The notes: generated from the sequence alone by a model not told the origin. A stretch of DNA of 64,000 bases from Anagrus nilaparvatae (GCA_022575985.1 JAKSXM010000263.1:13124001-13188000); one strand, 5' to 3'; counted from the stretch's first letter, positions 22,745-33,748 are shown. Numbers and translations are program-made.

Positions 22745-22755
22745 TCTCCCCTTAA
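22745..22755 (-). promoter_or_regulatory. copia polypurine tract
   Basis: TTAAGGGGAGA immediately upstream of the 3' LTR on the minus strand; the expected plus-strand DNA priming site. Confidence 0.85.
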
Positions 22756-23110
22756 TTTAAACTTTCTGAAATTATATAACATTAATACAAAAATTTAATT
22801 TATGAACATGAAATAGATGATTTTATTTATCAGAATATTATTTATATATTTTTGTAGTTTAAGGTTAGGAATAGGGTTATGATATTTTTTTATATATTTA
22901 CATCTGTACATTTTTTAATCATAATAAAAATTTTTACGTACACATTAACAAATTTACAAAATAATTAATGAAGTTAAGTTTATTAAAATCTTATGGTTTA
23001 AAAGTTTATATTTTTAATTTCTCACTTTACTGTTTACATAATTAGCACATCACATTTTTAACTTTGATTTATTTTAATTAATAAGAAATATATATGACAC
23101 TTTTATTTTA

Positions 23111-24018
23111 TTAAACACTATTAACTTTATTTAATGAATCACTGAATTTAATTAAACCCAAAAGAGGTAGAAATTTTTTAATGACATTATCTTTTACAAT
23201 TTTTGTTAGCATGTCAGCGAGCATGTCTTCACTTCTTATGTGTTCAAGACAAATTAGATTACATAATATGTTTTCACGAACAAAATGACACCTCACAGCT
23301 ATATGTTTGGTTCGATGACTAAAGTTTCCATTTTCTAGCAAATCTATAGTACCTTGGTTATCACAAAAAATTTGTATCGAGTCATTGTTACATAAGCCTA
23401 TTTCTAGTGTGAAGCCTCTTAGCCAGAGAGCTTCGCTGGTAGCATCATCCATGGCTTGAAATTCAGCCTCTAGTGATGATTTGGCTGTGGTAATTTGTTT
23501 TCTGCTTCTCCAGCTGATACTACCTCCATTTAATAAAAAAACATAACTGGTAGTTGATTTAAAAAGTTGTTTATCAGACGCCCAACTGGCATCACTGTAG
23601 CCATGAAGTTTATTCGAACAATCTCTTGAGTATACTAGGCAGAAATCAGCTGTTTTCTTCAGGTACTTCATTACCATGACAAGGGCTTTCCAATGATGAG
23701 TATTATATGTTGTATTGAAACGACTCAGATAACCAACTGGAAAAGCTATGTCTGGTCTAGTTTGTTGAACCAAATACATCAAGGAACCAATGGCATTTAG
23801 ATATGGTATTTTTCTGATTTCATCAAGGTCTTCTTCAGTTTCATTTCCAAGAAATTGTGTGAGGTCAATTCCTGGATCCATTGGCATATCAGATTCATTG
23901 CAGCCAGCTAGGTTGAATCTTTCTAGTGTTGATAAAATGTATTCCTTTTGACTTAGTTTGATATAGCCTTCTTTTTTATCTTGAAGGACCTCAATTCCTA
24001 AACATTTTTTGATTTGAC
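23111..24018 (-). pseudogene. copia pol, RT C-terminus and RNase H
   Basis: The open part 23111-23887 reads through LNAIGSLMYLVQQTRPDIAF (end of the RT domain), then the RNase H region with GYSDASWASD and STTSYVFLLNGGSISW, SSLEAEFQAM, FCDNQGTIDL and LADMLTKIV, as in typical copia RNase H. The preceding segment (23888-24018) continues the same frame (...KDLGQIKKCLGIEVLQ...). A single-base frame change near 24040-24060 separates it from the upstream RT. The product would be the C-terminal third of Pol, acting in the virus-like particle. Confidence 0.9.
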
Positions 24019-24684
24019 CTAAATCTTTAATTTTGAAATTTTCTTGAAGGGTTTTGTGAAAACATCTAGTTGATTTTTGTCATTGTAAAAGATAAACATG
24101 TCATCGACAAAAACTGAAACAATAAAAATTTTACCTTGATTTATTTTTCTATAGACACACTGATCATGAATACATTGTTTAAGATCCATGTTCAACAGTA
24201 CTTGATTAAGCTTGATGTTCCATCTTCTATTTCCTTGCTTTAGACCATAAAGAGCCTTGTTTAACCTGCAAACTAACCTTTTATTTCCACGAGCTTCAAA
24301 ACCAACTGGTTGTTTTACATAAATTTCTTTGTCGATGTCACCATTTAGGAAAGCTGTGGTTACATCAATGTGTCTAGTGTCAAGGTTAAATTGAACAGCG
24401 TAAGAAAATAGTAAACGTATGGTGGTAAACCTGACTACTGGAGAGAAGATGTTTTCATAATCAACCCCTTTTATTTGAGAGAAGCCTTGAGCGACTAATC
24501 TGGCCTTATATCTGAGAGTACCATCAGCTTCCTTTTTCTTCTTGAATACCCATTTTGTGCCAATTAAATTTGCTCCTGGTGGTAGTTCTGTCAAAACCCA
24601 TGTGTTGTTTGACAAAATGGAATTAATTTCTTCTTCCATGGCGCATGTCCAAAAATATGCATCTGGTAACTTCATAGCTTCCTC
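24019..24684 (-). pseudogene. copia pol, reverse transcriptase
   Basis: Encodes the RVT_2-type reverse transcriptase with NTWVLTELPPGANLIGTKWV, YKARLVAQGF, DVTTAFLNGDIDKEIYV, LNKALYGLKQ and the catalytic FVDD (SVFVDDMFIF) in place of the usual YVDD. An in-frame TAA at 24685-24687 cuts it from the integrase part. Near 24040-24060 the frame shifts, truncating it at KISKLKI. Upstream and downstream frames align perfectly across these lesions, so they are recent point mutations in a once-intact ORF. Confidence 0.92.
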
Positions 24685-26340
24685 TTAAGTTTTGGGATCA
24701 GGTGGTGGTTGATGTAATGCTGGTATTGACATGACATAGTCATCATATATGCGAGGAAGTTTGCGAGTTCTTGTTGGCCTTACAGGAATCACAGGATGTT
24801 CAATGACCATATCATTATCTTCATGATGAATTTCAGCTGTTGTTTGGAATTGATTTTGTTGCAAATTAGATGCAGTGATGTTGTCTTGAGTATTTAGTTC
24901 TTTTGGAATATTTTCATTATTATTTGAATCTACCTTATTTGATAGGTCAACATGTATCTGTGAATTGCTTGGCAAAGGTTTGCTCTCTTCAAATTTAACA
25001 TCTCTTGAACTAAAAAATTTTCTGTGTTTAATGCTCCAAAGTTTATAACCTTTTTGGCTTGAGCAGTATCCCATCATGAGGCATTCTGTGGTTTTATCTT
25101 CAAATTTCTTCCTTTTGTGTTCAGGAATAAGAGCATGACCTTTGGAGCCAAAAACTTTTAGATGTGATAGATCAGGTGGTTTACCAAACCAACATTCATA
25201 TGGAGTTATCCAGTTTAAGGATTGTCTAGGTGATCTGTTTGCTAAATATGCAGCAGTTGCAATCGCTTGAGGCCAGAAGTGCTTGTTTACATTGGAATCA
25301 GCTAACATTGAACGAGCTTTTTCTAGTAGTATCCTGTTTGCTCTCTCAGCTCGACCATTTTGTTGTGGATTGTGTGGTATACTAGTCTGATGATGAATGC
25401 CATGTTTGTTGCAGAGATTTTTTATCTCTTCGTTGATGTATTCAGTGCCATTGTCGCTTCTTATTGATTTGATTTTTCTTTCAGCTTGGTTTTGAATAAA
25501 GACAATAAACTGGTTGATTGTGGACGAGACATCACTTTTTCTTTATAAAAAATATACAAAAATTGTTCTGGAACAGTCGTTAATGAAAGTTAAAAAATAC
25601 TTAAACTTATTTAATGATAATCTGTCAGCTTGGCAAAGATCCGTGTGAATGAGATCTAGAATATTTGAAGCTCTTTCATGATTTGGTGGAAAAGGATTTT
25701 TACAAAGCTTCGCATATATACAGGCTTGACAGGTTGGCTTGTCAGATGTTGTGAATGACATTCCAATTGATGAGCTTTTGAGACGACTTAAGGAGTTGTA
25801 GTTGAGATGATCCAGCCTGCGATGCCACAAGTACATGTCACAGACGTTAGTGGTTGAAACTGCATCACCATAAGGACAGGACATCACTATGGACTCTTGA
25901 TTACTACAAATATTGTCGTTTGAATTAGAATTAATTTTTTGTTTATTATATATTACATTTATTTTATATATGCCATTTTTTACTAAATAAACATTAAAAA
26001 TAATTTTTTTGAATTTACTTATGAAGCAATTATTTCTTGTAAAAGTGACATCAAAACCATTTCTTACAATGCAACTTACAGATAACAAATTTGAGGTTAT
26101 ACCTGGTACATATAAAACATTACGCAAGGTCGCATATATATATTTATGTTTACCTTTTATTTTTAAATTAACATTACCAACGCCATGTACTTTTACTTGA
26201 TTTTTATTTGCAACTGTTATTTTATTTATTTTAGATTCACGTAGATTTTTAAATTTATTTAATTCATGGCAGATATGCCTCGATGACCCTGAATCTAATA
26301 TCCAATCTCTATTATTATTATTATTAGTTGACAGACTTAC
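24685..26340 (-). pseudogene. copia pol, protease and integrase
   Basis: In order on the minus strand: protease motif WILDSGSS near 26295; GAG-pre-integrase zinc region WHRRLDHLNYNSLSRL...CQAC (HHCC); then the integrase core with the first catalytic Asp in IHTDLC, the second in RSDNGTEY, and Glu in NGRAERAN, a 35-residue D-E spacing. It ends with a Ser/Asn/Gln-rich linker. An in-frame TAA at 25543-25545 interrupts the core (FVYFL-stop-RKSDVSS) and another at 24685-24687 follows DPKT. Functional copia elements encode this as one polyprotein. Confidence 0.92.
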
Positions 26341-26356
26341 AAATGTGCATGTATAT

Positions 26357-27402
26357 TAGAGTGGACCTATTTTTGGACTTTTTGGAAAAACTTTGCTCCC
26401 CGGGTTTTTTTGTGAAGTTTTGGTCATAAAAAGTTCCCAGTTCCAAGGATTTTGCTTTAGCCTTGCAAAAACACGTGCCTGTAACCACGTCAATTTTCCC
26501 ATTTAAATAACATGGGAATTTTGAGTTTTTAACTATACAAATTTTCACAAAAGCCAAAAAGCGTTTTAAAATGCTAATTTTTACTGGAAAACATACTTTT
26601 ATATGTTGTAAAGACATACAAACCACCCTGCATTCATTCTAAAGGGAATTTTGGGGCTAGAAACGCAAATTTACATGTTTGCTTAATCTTATAAAATAGG
26701 TTTTTTCGGTAATTTTCGATAAATAGCTACAACCTCAAAAATTAACCAAAACACTTCTGGTTGGTTCACTTTTTTTGGTATAAGTGTCACCTTTCAAACG
26801 ACGTAAGCCGTATATTTTAATCACTGTTTCTCTTAGCGCTATAGTCAATTAACCTACTGGTAATTTTTGACCCGAAATGACCAATTTTTAAATTTATTTA
26901 AATTGCTACCAAAATTGTAAATTTTGATTAAATTGAGTTTTAAAGGCATTAATAATTTTTTACAAGCTTCAAGTTTCCAAAAATTTTTTACTCGTCTCTT
27001 TTCTTTAATTAGTTTTTAAGATATTACTTTTCAAAGATAATGATAAAAATTGACTTTTTTTGAAAACCCTGAAATTGGGACTCAGTAAATTTGCGTTTCT
27101 AGCCCCCAAATTCCCTTTGGAATGAATGCAGGGTGGTTTGTGTGTCTTTACAACATATAAAAGTATGTTTTCTAGTAAAAATTAGCATTTTAAAACGCTT
27201 TTTGGCTTTTGTGAAAATTTGTATAGCTAAAAACTCAAAATTCCCATGTTATTTAAATGGGAAAATTGAGGTGGTTACAGGCACGTGTTTTTGCAAGGCT
27301 AAAGCAAAATCCTTGGAACTGGGAACTTTTTATGACTAAAACTTCACAAAAAAACCCGGGGAGCAAAGTTTTTCCACAAAGTCCAAAAATAGGTCCACTC
27401 TA
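26357..27402. mobile_element. hAT-like palindromic foldback, copy 2, inserted in copia
   Basis: A 1046-bp near-perfect palindrome with ends TAGAGTGGACCT and AGGTCCACTCTA, flanked by the exact 8-bp duplication ATGTATAT (26349-26356 and 27403-27410). It interrupts the copia polyprotein between gag and protease. Reading across one copy of the duplication rejoins the frame from ...EEGEVY to the protease. Ends and outer arms match 1194-1900, but its interior is about 340 bp longer. It has no transposase. Confidence 0.93.
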
Positions 27403-27410
27403 ATGTATAT

Positions 27411-28255
27411 ACTTCTCCTTCTTCCTCGCTATCCTCTTCTTCTTCTTCTCTGTCTTCTTTAAAATCAGAGCGAGTGGCTTCACTAGAACACGCAACTCCC
27501 CCTCCATTTCTGTTTGTATTACACTCAGATGCTAGATGACCATGGCGGTTACATTTGAAACACTTTATGCGCTTCATGCGTGTATTACTATAGTATCGTG
27601 GTGGTGGGGCTGGCCTTGAGAAAGATCGGTTTTTGTAATTTGTTGAGCGTGTGAGTAGCCCCTGGGCTATGTCACTACTTGAGTCAAAAGATGATGAATC
27701 ATATTTGACTTCTTCTATTATTTTAGATTTGACTAAATCGGATGTGATATTTGTAGCACTCCCGCTAAAAGCCATGACCAATGAACTATATTTCTCTGGC
27801 AATCCCGCCAACAATAATCCTGCTAACATCCGGTCAGGGATAGAGAGGTCAACATTTCTTAACTTATCAACAATAATATATGACTTTTTTAGATAATCTT
27901 CTGTTGATTCACAGTCTTCCAAATTCATCTTACATAGGTCACGCAAAAGGGTGACTTCCCTAATGAAACTTTTATCTTCATAGGCAGTTTTTAACTTTTG
28001 CCAAATGATAGGTACACTGTCATCTTTAGAAAAGTGAATACGTGCACCTGGTTCGCATGATAGCAAAATTTTTGAGCGAACTTCCTGAACTTTATCGGCG
28101 TCTGTTTCTAACGCACCTCTTGGTGGAGCTTCAACAACGGCCCACAATTTTTCTAACTTTAAATAGGCTTCAATTGAGCTGCACCAGTCATAGTAATTTT
28201 CGCGCCCTTTCAGTTTATCTATCGACTGAAAAAAATTTAATGACTTTCCAGCCAT
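27411..28255 (-). pseudogene. copia gag (5' part of gag-pol)
   Basis: From the ATG at 28255 (MAGKSLNFFQSIDKL) it has a UBN2-type capsid region: NYYDWCSSIEAYL, then LLRDLCKMNLEDCESTEDYL and LLAGLPEKYSSL. A CCHC knuckle CFKCNRHGHLASEC follows near residue 250, then an acidic tail of Glu and Asp. An upstream in-frame ATG at 28318 exists, but the one at 28255 fits the family start. The frame runs into the hAT foldback at 27402 and ends there after an unrelated tail (APRVFL), so gag-pol can no longer be made as a fusion. Confidence 0.92.
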
Positions 28256-28571
28256 GACGCACTGACTATGAGAAAGAAACACTGGTAACGTACTAAAATG
28301 TTGGCACTCAAAAAACACACAAAAAAAAAGTCAATTTTGTTTATGAAAATGAATAGAGTTACAGCACAAATATAAATTTAAACTTCCACTCATAGAAAAC
28401 ATGAAATGCTTATGCATTTGACACGAGGTTTTATTATACCACGCACTCACGATGAGAGAGACCGAGAGAGAAAAGGAGTAATGTCCTTTTGGAGAAAAAA
28501 ACTGAGTTTTTTGAAAACACGTGGTAGATTTTTTTACTTATGTGTCAATTTAATGTTCAATAATTAAAAAA

Positions 28572-28591
28572 ATGTGCATTCGCCCATAACC
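28572..28591 (-). promoter_or_regulatory. copia primer-binding site (tRNA-iMet type)
   Basis: Immediately after the 5' LTR on the minus strand comes GGTTATGGGCGAATGCAC. The GGTTATGGGC start matches the internal initiator-tRNA fragment used as primer by Drosophila copia relatives (family knowledge). Confidence 0.8.
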
Positions 28592-28797
28592 TGTAATGAG
28601 TTTGACTGCAGTGAAAGGATTAAATAATTATTACACTGATTAAATATATATATATATGATATGATTTATTTGAGCGCTCTTATACCTTCGACAGACGTAA
28701 CGGTACTAACTGCTGTGTGTCGTTATACAACTACATGTCAGTGACACATATACATGTGTACATATATAAGTATATTTAAATTACATATATTTTATCA
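28592..28797 (-). repeat. copia 5' LTR
   Basis: 206 bp. It matches the other LTR except for one extra AT in a TA run and one G/A difference. Confidence 0.93.
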
Positions 28798-29412
28798 AAA
28801 TTAAGTATTACGTCTTAAAATAAAAAAGATTTTGGCGTTTTTTGTATTTTTTGGCGACAAAAATTTTGAGGAAAAATTTTGAAAAAATTAATTATTATGT
28901 CCAAAAAATTACTATTAACGCGATACGTCTAAAACTGGTACTTCCACAGAAATAAATTAAGTACTGCGTCCATAAAGAAAAAAAAAATTGATATCTTTTA
29001 TATTTTTTGGTGAAAAAAATTTTGAGAAAAAAATTTTCAAAAAATAAATTATAAGATTCGAGATATCGAGTAAAAAACGATACTTCTCGATATCAGTACT
29101 TTCATGGAAAAAAATGAGGTATTACATCTAAACTAAAAAAAAAAACGTACCTCGTGATTTTTTGGTAAAAAAAATTTTGAAAAAAAAGTAGGTCTTAATG
29201 TCATACTGGTTGTGAAATATCACCGGTTACAGTCCAACATACATACATACATATATACACACAAACACACACACCCAAACATACAGACTTTTTTTAAAAA
29301 CCGGTTTTTTAGCTTCCTGAGGTCTCAAAACGTGCTTATATGCCAAAAAATCAGAAAAAAAATTTTGACCGATCACAATGGTTCCTCTATGAGGAACCAA
29401 AATTGAAAAAAT
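28798..29412 (-). repeat. Tandem-unit repeat, copy 2, distal part with hairpin end
   Basis: Continues the units of 22036-22540 and ends, like copy 1, with a microsatellite-like CATACATACATA/CACACAAACAC tract (29238-29284) and the hairpin GGTTCCTCTATGAGGAACC (29380-29398). Orientation is opposite to 1935-3400. Confidence 0.65.
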
Positions 29413-29978
29413 TACAGTTTCAACTGCAGTAAAGTGTCCAAAAACAGCGCCGATCGTCTATAATTTTCAGTTTTCCCAACAAAAAACAAATCTGGTCTTT
29501 GTTATGTAGTTTTTTGTGTTATTTTTTCAGCAAAGTCAGCTGTGTAGTCTTAATGAACATCCATTATATCTGGGTCTGCGCAGATAAGTTAGAAATACCT
29601 GAACATATATAAATTTAACTTTTCTTTCATTTTCTAGTATATTACAATTAAATTTGTAAGATTTAAAATTCATTATTTCTTTTTCGAACGTTTTTTTGAA
29701 TATATTCACCGAGATAGCACTATTTTGGGCAAAAAAAGCGCCGAGCGGATTTTTTTCGTTTTTGCTTTTTTAGAATCTGTAGGTGCCCTACAATCAAAAT
29801 TCATCGGAATCTCGGAGGTACCTTTAAATTTTATTTAAAATTGTTTCTAGCCAACCATGAATATTCTTTCTATTTATAAACAAAACATTTAAATCGTTTT
29901 ATTTGAGGTACTTGAAAGAGAAAGTCCTCATCGAAATTTGCATTCAAAATAATAATAAAAATTTTAAATATATTTTAG
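29413..29978. other. Probable intron upstream of the kindlin exon
   Basis: No repeats or genes were recognised. It ends with the acceptor TATTTTAG at 29971-29978. Confidence 0.5.
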
Positions 29979-30212
29979 ATATTGCTTTGGATTGGTCTGA
30001 TCACGCACTTTGGTGGCCTTCTAGAAATTTTTGGCTTACAAGAACAAGAAGTACATTAGATCAATATGGTGTTACAGCTGATGCAATTTTACATTTTACT
30101 CCTATGCATAAGGCTCTTAGAATTCAATTACCGGATATGCGGTACATTGATTGCAAAATAGATTTTTCTGTTAAGACTTTTAACGCTGTTATTAACATTT
30201 GTAAAGAGCTGT
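29979..30212 (+). CDS. Kindlin/fermitin internal exon (end of F0, start of F1 domain)
   Basis: A 234-bp exon with acceptor TATTTTAG before it and consensus donor GTAAGT after it (30213-30218). It encodes 77 full codons plus split codons at both ends: ..[48 protein letters not shown] and [17 protein letters not shown]. These are hallmark segments of kindlins, cytoplasmic FERM proteins that bind integrin beta tails at focal adhesions and activate integrins with talin. The region corresponds roughly to residues 40-120 of the family. It is intact, with no stops, so it is likely a real host exon. No other exon was found, implying introns expanded by transposons. Confidence 0.93.
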
Positions 30213-31484
30213 GTAAGTAATCATTATGTTTTTTTAAATTCTTTACTCAATTCTTTTATTAAAATTAATTTTAATTTTTAAGTTAACCCAATAAACAATA
30301 TTCTTTATTATGTAAGATAAAACAAAGCAGAGCAAATGAGGTACAGTAATTTTTAGTAACATCAAAACATTCTTTTTTTTTACTAAAAGCAAAATTTTAT
30401 TAATTAAATGTTTTTCTAATAAGGAATATCCGTTTTACTTTCTAGAGCGATTTAAAAGAGCAACAAAAAAAGTTTTGCGTACAACAATTTCTAGTTTAAA
30501 CTTTTTCAAAGGAATTAAAAAAATGTGTATTATTCATCAACATTATCAGATGTGTTTAAAGATTATTTGTTTTATGTAATGTAATGAGGCACTTTTGCCC
30601 GTTACAAGCAAATATTAAATATTAAATCATTTAATATGAATATTAACATAAATATTAAATCATTTAATATTTGCAAACACACCTACACACATATTTGCGT
30701 GCCTCAAGTCTGCAAGACAGAAGATTTTCGCCTAGCAACAATCAAATTTCCTAATACATATTATTTATAGTTCTTAATGCTTGTTATTAATAATATATTC
30801 ACATAGAAAGTTAAAAAAAGCAGCACCGATCAATAAAACGTTCAACGTTAAATTTAAAGTAAAAAAAAGCATCCCACATAGCAACCAATGAAATAAGCCT
30901 TGAAAATTTTGCAAATGTCCGCAGATAAAAGTTCCCAAACGACGTTTTATTAATATCTCAGGACGTTCCATCGGCTCCGACTTTTTCCTTAAAAAATTGC
31001 ATTTTGGCGTATTTTCAGACATTTGGTTTAAAAAAATTAAAAAATTTAGTATTTTCTTCATTTTTTTATTTTATTAACAGATTTATGAAATGGCAAGGTA
31101 TTTGTTCAAAACAAAAATTTACAATTTATTAGCTATTATTCTCTAAAAAAGTTTAAATCTGAATAAATTGCATTACCTACTTGTTTTTTCAATTATATTG
31201 CATGACCGTTTTAATTTTTTGAAAATGTAGTCTGAACCTCGAAAGTCAGTTACAACTACAGATGTAAAATTTTTAATTTCAGAGTTTCGATCAGAATTCC
31301 ATCTTTCGAAAAAAAGTTTTGTACTAGATCTCCAATCAGAATCTCAAAAATATTTATTTTTTCTTGTGGAGGTAAGTTTCCAATCTCTGAGAATTAAAAA
31401 AAGTAAAACTATAGTTTTTCACACTGTCAGATTGCTGCGCTTAAATTTTTCTTATAAATTAAGTAAAACTTAAAAACCGGTAAT
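30213..31484. other. Probable kindlin intron with a dispersed repeat
   Basis: AT-rich. An inverted/direct AAATATTAAATCATTTAATAT tract lies at 30607-30670. The part at about 30940-31440 (CGGCTCCGACTTTTTCC, CAGACTACATTTTCCAAAA-like, GATCTCCAATCAGA) recurs in opposite orientation at 62060-62640. Confidence 0.5.
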
Positions 31485-31845
31485 TAAAGGGACATTAATT
31501 GTGGTAAATGTTTTTTTGAAAATTGTACTTTTTGTGTGTGCATAAATCACATCATATACAGTGGAACCTCGATAATTCGAACCTCTATAATTCGAAATCC
31601 TCGATAATTCGAAGTTTTCTTTGCTGCTTGAATTTCCTATGCTTATACATGTAAAAATTTCTTCTATAATTTGAAATTTTCCCTTTATAATTCGAAGTTT
31701 TCGTTTAAATTTTACTTAAATTTTTTTTTTAAATTCACAATTTTAAATGATAAAATTCAATCGTTCCTTTACAAAAAGATTATAAGAAGATTATTATAAT
31801 ATTTTATAATTATAATAATAAATAAAATTAATTTTAAAATTTATC

Positions 31846-32901
31846 ATGACTCGCGCGCATTACAAAACGCTTACTTTTGAAGACAAAAAAAAATGTATTT
31901 TAGAAGTGCTTGAAAATAAGCGTAAAAAAAGTGAAGTAGCCCAAGAGTTTGGGATTCCGCTTAAGGGAGGTTTCGTTTTGAAATGCCTAAATTTCAAGGA
32001 ATCTTTGGTGATTTTTTAAAAACAATCTACTGGATGTAATGACATAATTTTTTTTTTATTATTTTTGTACATCATTAAACAGTAAATTTTTATGATTATT
32101 TTTTTCTTTGGCCTTGAATAAGTACTTCAAAGATGGCGCCAAAGTGATGAAGTTATAAAATTAAAAAAAAGTTGTCCGCACGATTACAAAAAAACTACGC
32201 GCTCGATTTGAATTTTCTTTTTTTTGTTTTGTTTAGTATTTATCTAAGATGGCATTTACCTACGGAGAAAGAAAAATCTTGAATAATAAAAAAGTTACAC
32301 GTAAAAAACGAAAATAGTCGAAAACAGACCTCATGTTTTGGCATTCTCCCCCCTAAAAAAATTTTTATTAATATTTCGATCAACTTCTCCGTAGGTAAAT
32401 GCCATCTTAGATAAATATTAAACAAAATAAAAAAAATAAAATTCAAATCGAGCGGGTAGTTTTTTTGTAATCGTGCGGACAACTTTTTTTTAACTTCGTC
32501 ACTTGGGCGCCATCTTTGAAGTACTTATTCAAGGCAAAAAAAAAATAATAATAAAAATTTAATGTTTAATAATGTACAAAAATAATACAAAAAAAATTAT
32601 TTCATTACATCCAGTAGATTTTTTTTTAAAAAATCCCAAAAGTTTCCTTGAAATCTAAGCATTTCAAAACGAAACCTCCCTTAACACCTTGTCTACATAT
32701 TTAAAAAATAAAGAAAAAATTTTCGAGTCTGCTTTAAAACACAATAAGAATAGAAAAAGAGACAAAGGTGCTAAAAATCCTAAAATTGAGAAATGTGTTG
32801 TAAATTGGTTTACTCAAGCTCGCGATCAAAATATTCCCATAAGTGGATCCATTCTTAAAGCCAAAGCTGAATATTTTGGTGGAAATTTAAAAGAAAGTTA
32901 A
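31846..32901 (+). pseudogene. CENP-B-like DNA-binding protein ORF, interrupted
   Basis: The 5' part (31846-31964) encodes a psq-type helix-turn-helix (LTFEDKKKCILEVLE, EVAQEFGIP). The 3' part (from 32681) continues in the same frame across one TTAA: NTLSTYLKN, then a second helix-turn-helix of the Tc5/CENP-B type (IEKCVVNWFTQARDQNIPI, SILKAKAEYFGG), ending LKES-stop at 32901. Before the MITE insertion it would have been a protein of about 130 aa. The stop comes where the DDE domain would begin. It could act as a TIR-binding repressor, but that is inference. Confidence 0.8.
31965..32680. mobile_element. TTAA-flanked palindromic MITE inside the Tigger ORF
   Basis: 716 bp, nearly a perfect palindrome with ends GGGAGGTTTCGTTTTGAAAT and inverse, flanked by TTAA (31961-31964 and 32681-32684). 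The centre is the GGCATTTACCTACGGAGAA palindrome. It is non-coding and of piggyBac-like/TTAA type. Confidence 0.9.
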
Positions 32902-32991
32902 AGATTTTTTTTTGTTTTTTTTTTCAAAATCCTCTATAATTCGAAGTTTTAGTTTGCCTCGTGAGTTTCGAATTATCGAGGTTCCACTGTA

Positions 32992-33103
32992 CACTGTAAA
33001 AGTTCTTGTCCGGGTAATTGCTATCTGGGTATTATATTTATACTACCGGGATAGTAAATTTACTACCTATATAATAATTATCCGAAAAAGAATTTTTACA
33101 GTG
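32992..33103. mobile_element. 112-bp mariner-like MITE
   Basis: Inverted ends CACTGTAAAAGTTCTTGTCC and an inverse GGAxAAAGAATTTTTACAGTG, flanked by TA on both sides (32990-32991 and 33104-33105). It abuts the right end of the Tigger element and shares its TA. Confidence 0.7.
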
Positions 33104-33180
33104 TATATCAAGAGTATGAAGTATGTGGAAAATATTTTTTTTCTTCGAAATCTCCTCTCTAATTTTTAAACGCGAACTTT

Positions 33181-33748
33181 TCGAAACAGGCTTTCCTAAA
33201 TTGACATAATTATAACAAATGTTGGAACAGATTTTGAAATAAAAATTTTCAATCCGTATTTCTGTTTTTAATATTCAATTAAAATTGATAGAAAAAGAAA
33301 ATTTATTGAATTTATAGAATCATAGAAATATTTATTTAAAAAAAAAAATATTTTTTTATATCGCATGAATGAAATGACAAAATATTGGCATAATTTATAA
33401 AAATAAACTGTGGTACTGCATAATTTCTGAAATTATTTGATCTTACATGAAAAATATATAAATGGATAAGATAACTTGCTGAGTGTATGTTAGTATGATG
33501 TAAGTGTACAATCGACTTTTGGAGAGAATTTGTATTAAAATCGTGGTTATTTAATCCAGCAGAACATTTGCATTATCACTGAAGTACAAAATGAAGGCTT
33601 GATATCTATTTTCAAAGAATTTTGAAAACGAGGTTTGTTTCAGAATTATACGAAAAGTTTTATTTTTTTTTCTAAGCTAAACTCAGATTGCTATAGTTTG
33701 GTAACCAATATTTATATTTGAATTTAAGAATAAATCCACACCTAAGGA
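33181..33748. other. AT-rich non-coding DNA
   Basis: No gene or repeat was recognised. Confidence 0.35.

Larger units (their letters stand above)
22541..28797 (-). mobile_element. Complete Ty1/copia retrotransposon (inactive), with nested hAT foldback
   Basis: Bounded by LTRs 22541-22744 and 28592-28797 with 5-bp target duplications AAATT (22536-22540 and 28798-28802). Removing the 1046-bp foldback and one 8-bp duplication gives about 5.2 kb, the normal size for copia elements. The order on the minus strand is LTR, primer site, gag, protease, integrase, reverse transcriptase, RNase H, polypurine tract, LTR. The LTRs differ by one substitution and one AT dinucleotide by eye, so it is recent. 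The coding region is nevertheless broken in four places. Confidence 0.95.
31559..32989 (+). mobile_element. Tigger/pogo-type element encoding only a DNA-binding domain
   Basis: Inverted ends CAGTGGAACCTCGATAATTC and its inverse, with TA duplications (31557-31558 and 32990-32991), mark a Tc1/mariner-superfamily pogo/Tigger element. Several further GAANTTCGAATTAT-like copies lie inside the left end. Without the 716-bp insertion (plus one TTAA) it would be about 710 bp. That leaves room for the CENP-B-like DNA-binding domain but not for a DDE catalytic domain. Confidence 0.85.
31485..33180. repeat. Divergent end of the 'TTAAGGG' element family, host of nested insertions
   Basis: 31485-31556 (AATTAAAGGGACATTAATTG..TTTTTTTGAAAATTG..GCATAAATCAC) matches 6308-6375, and 33106-33170 matches the continuation at 6378-6430. 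The two parts are separated by the Tigger element and a small mariner-like MITE. Confidence 0.6.
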
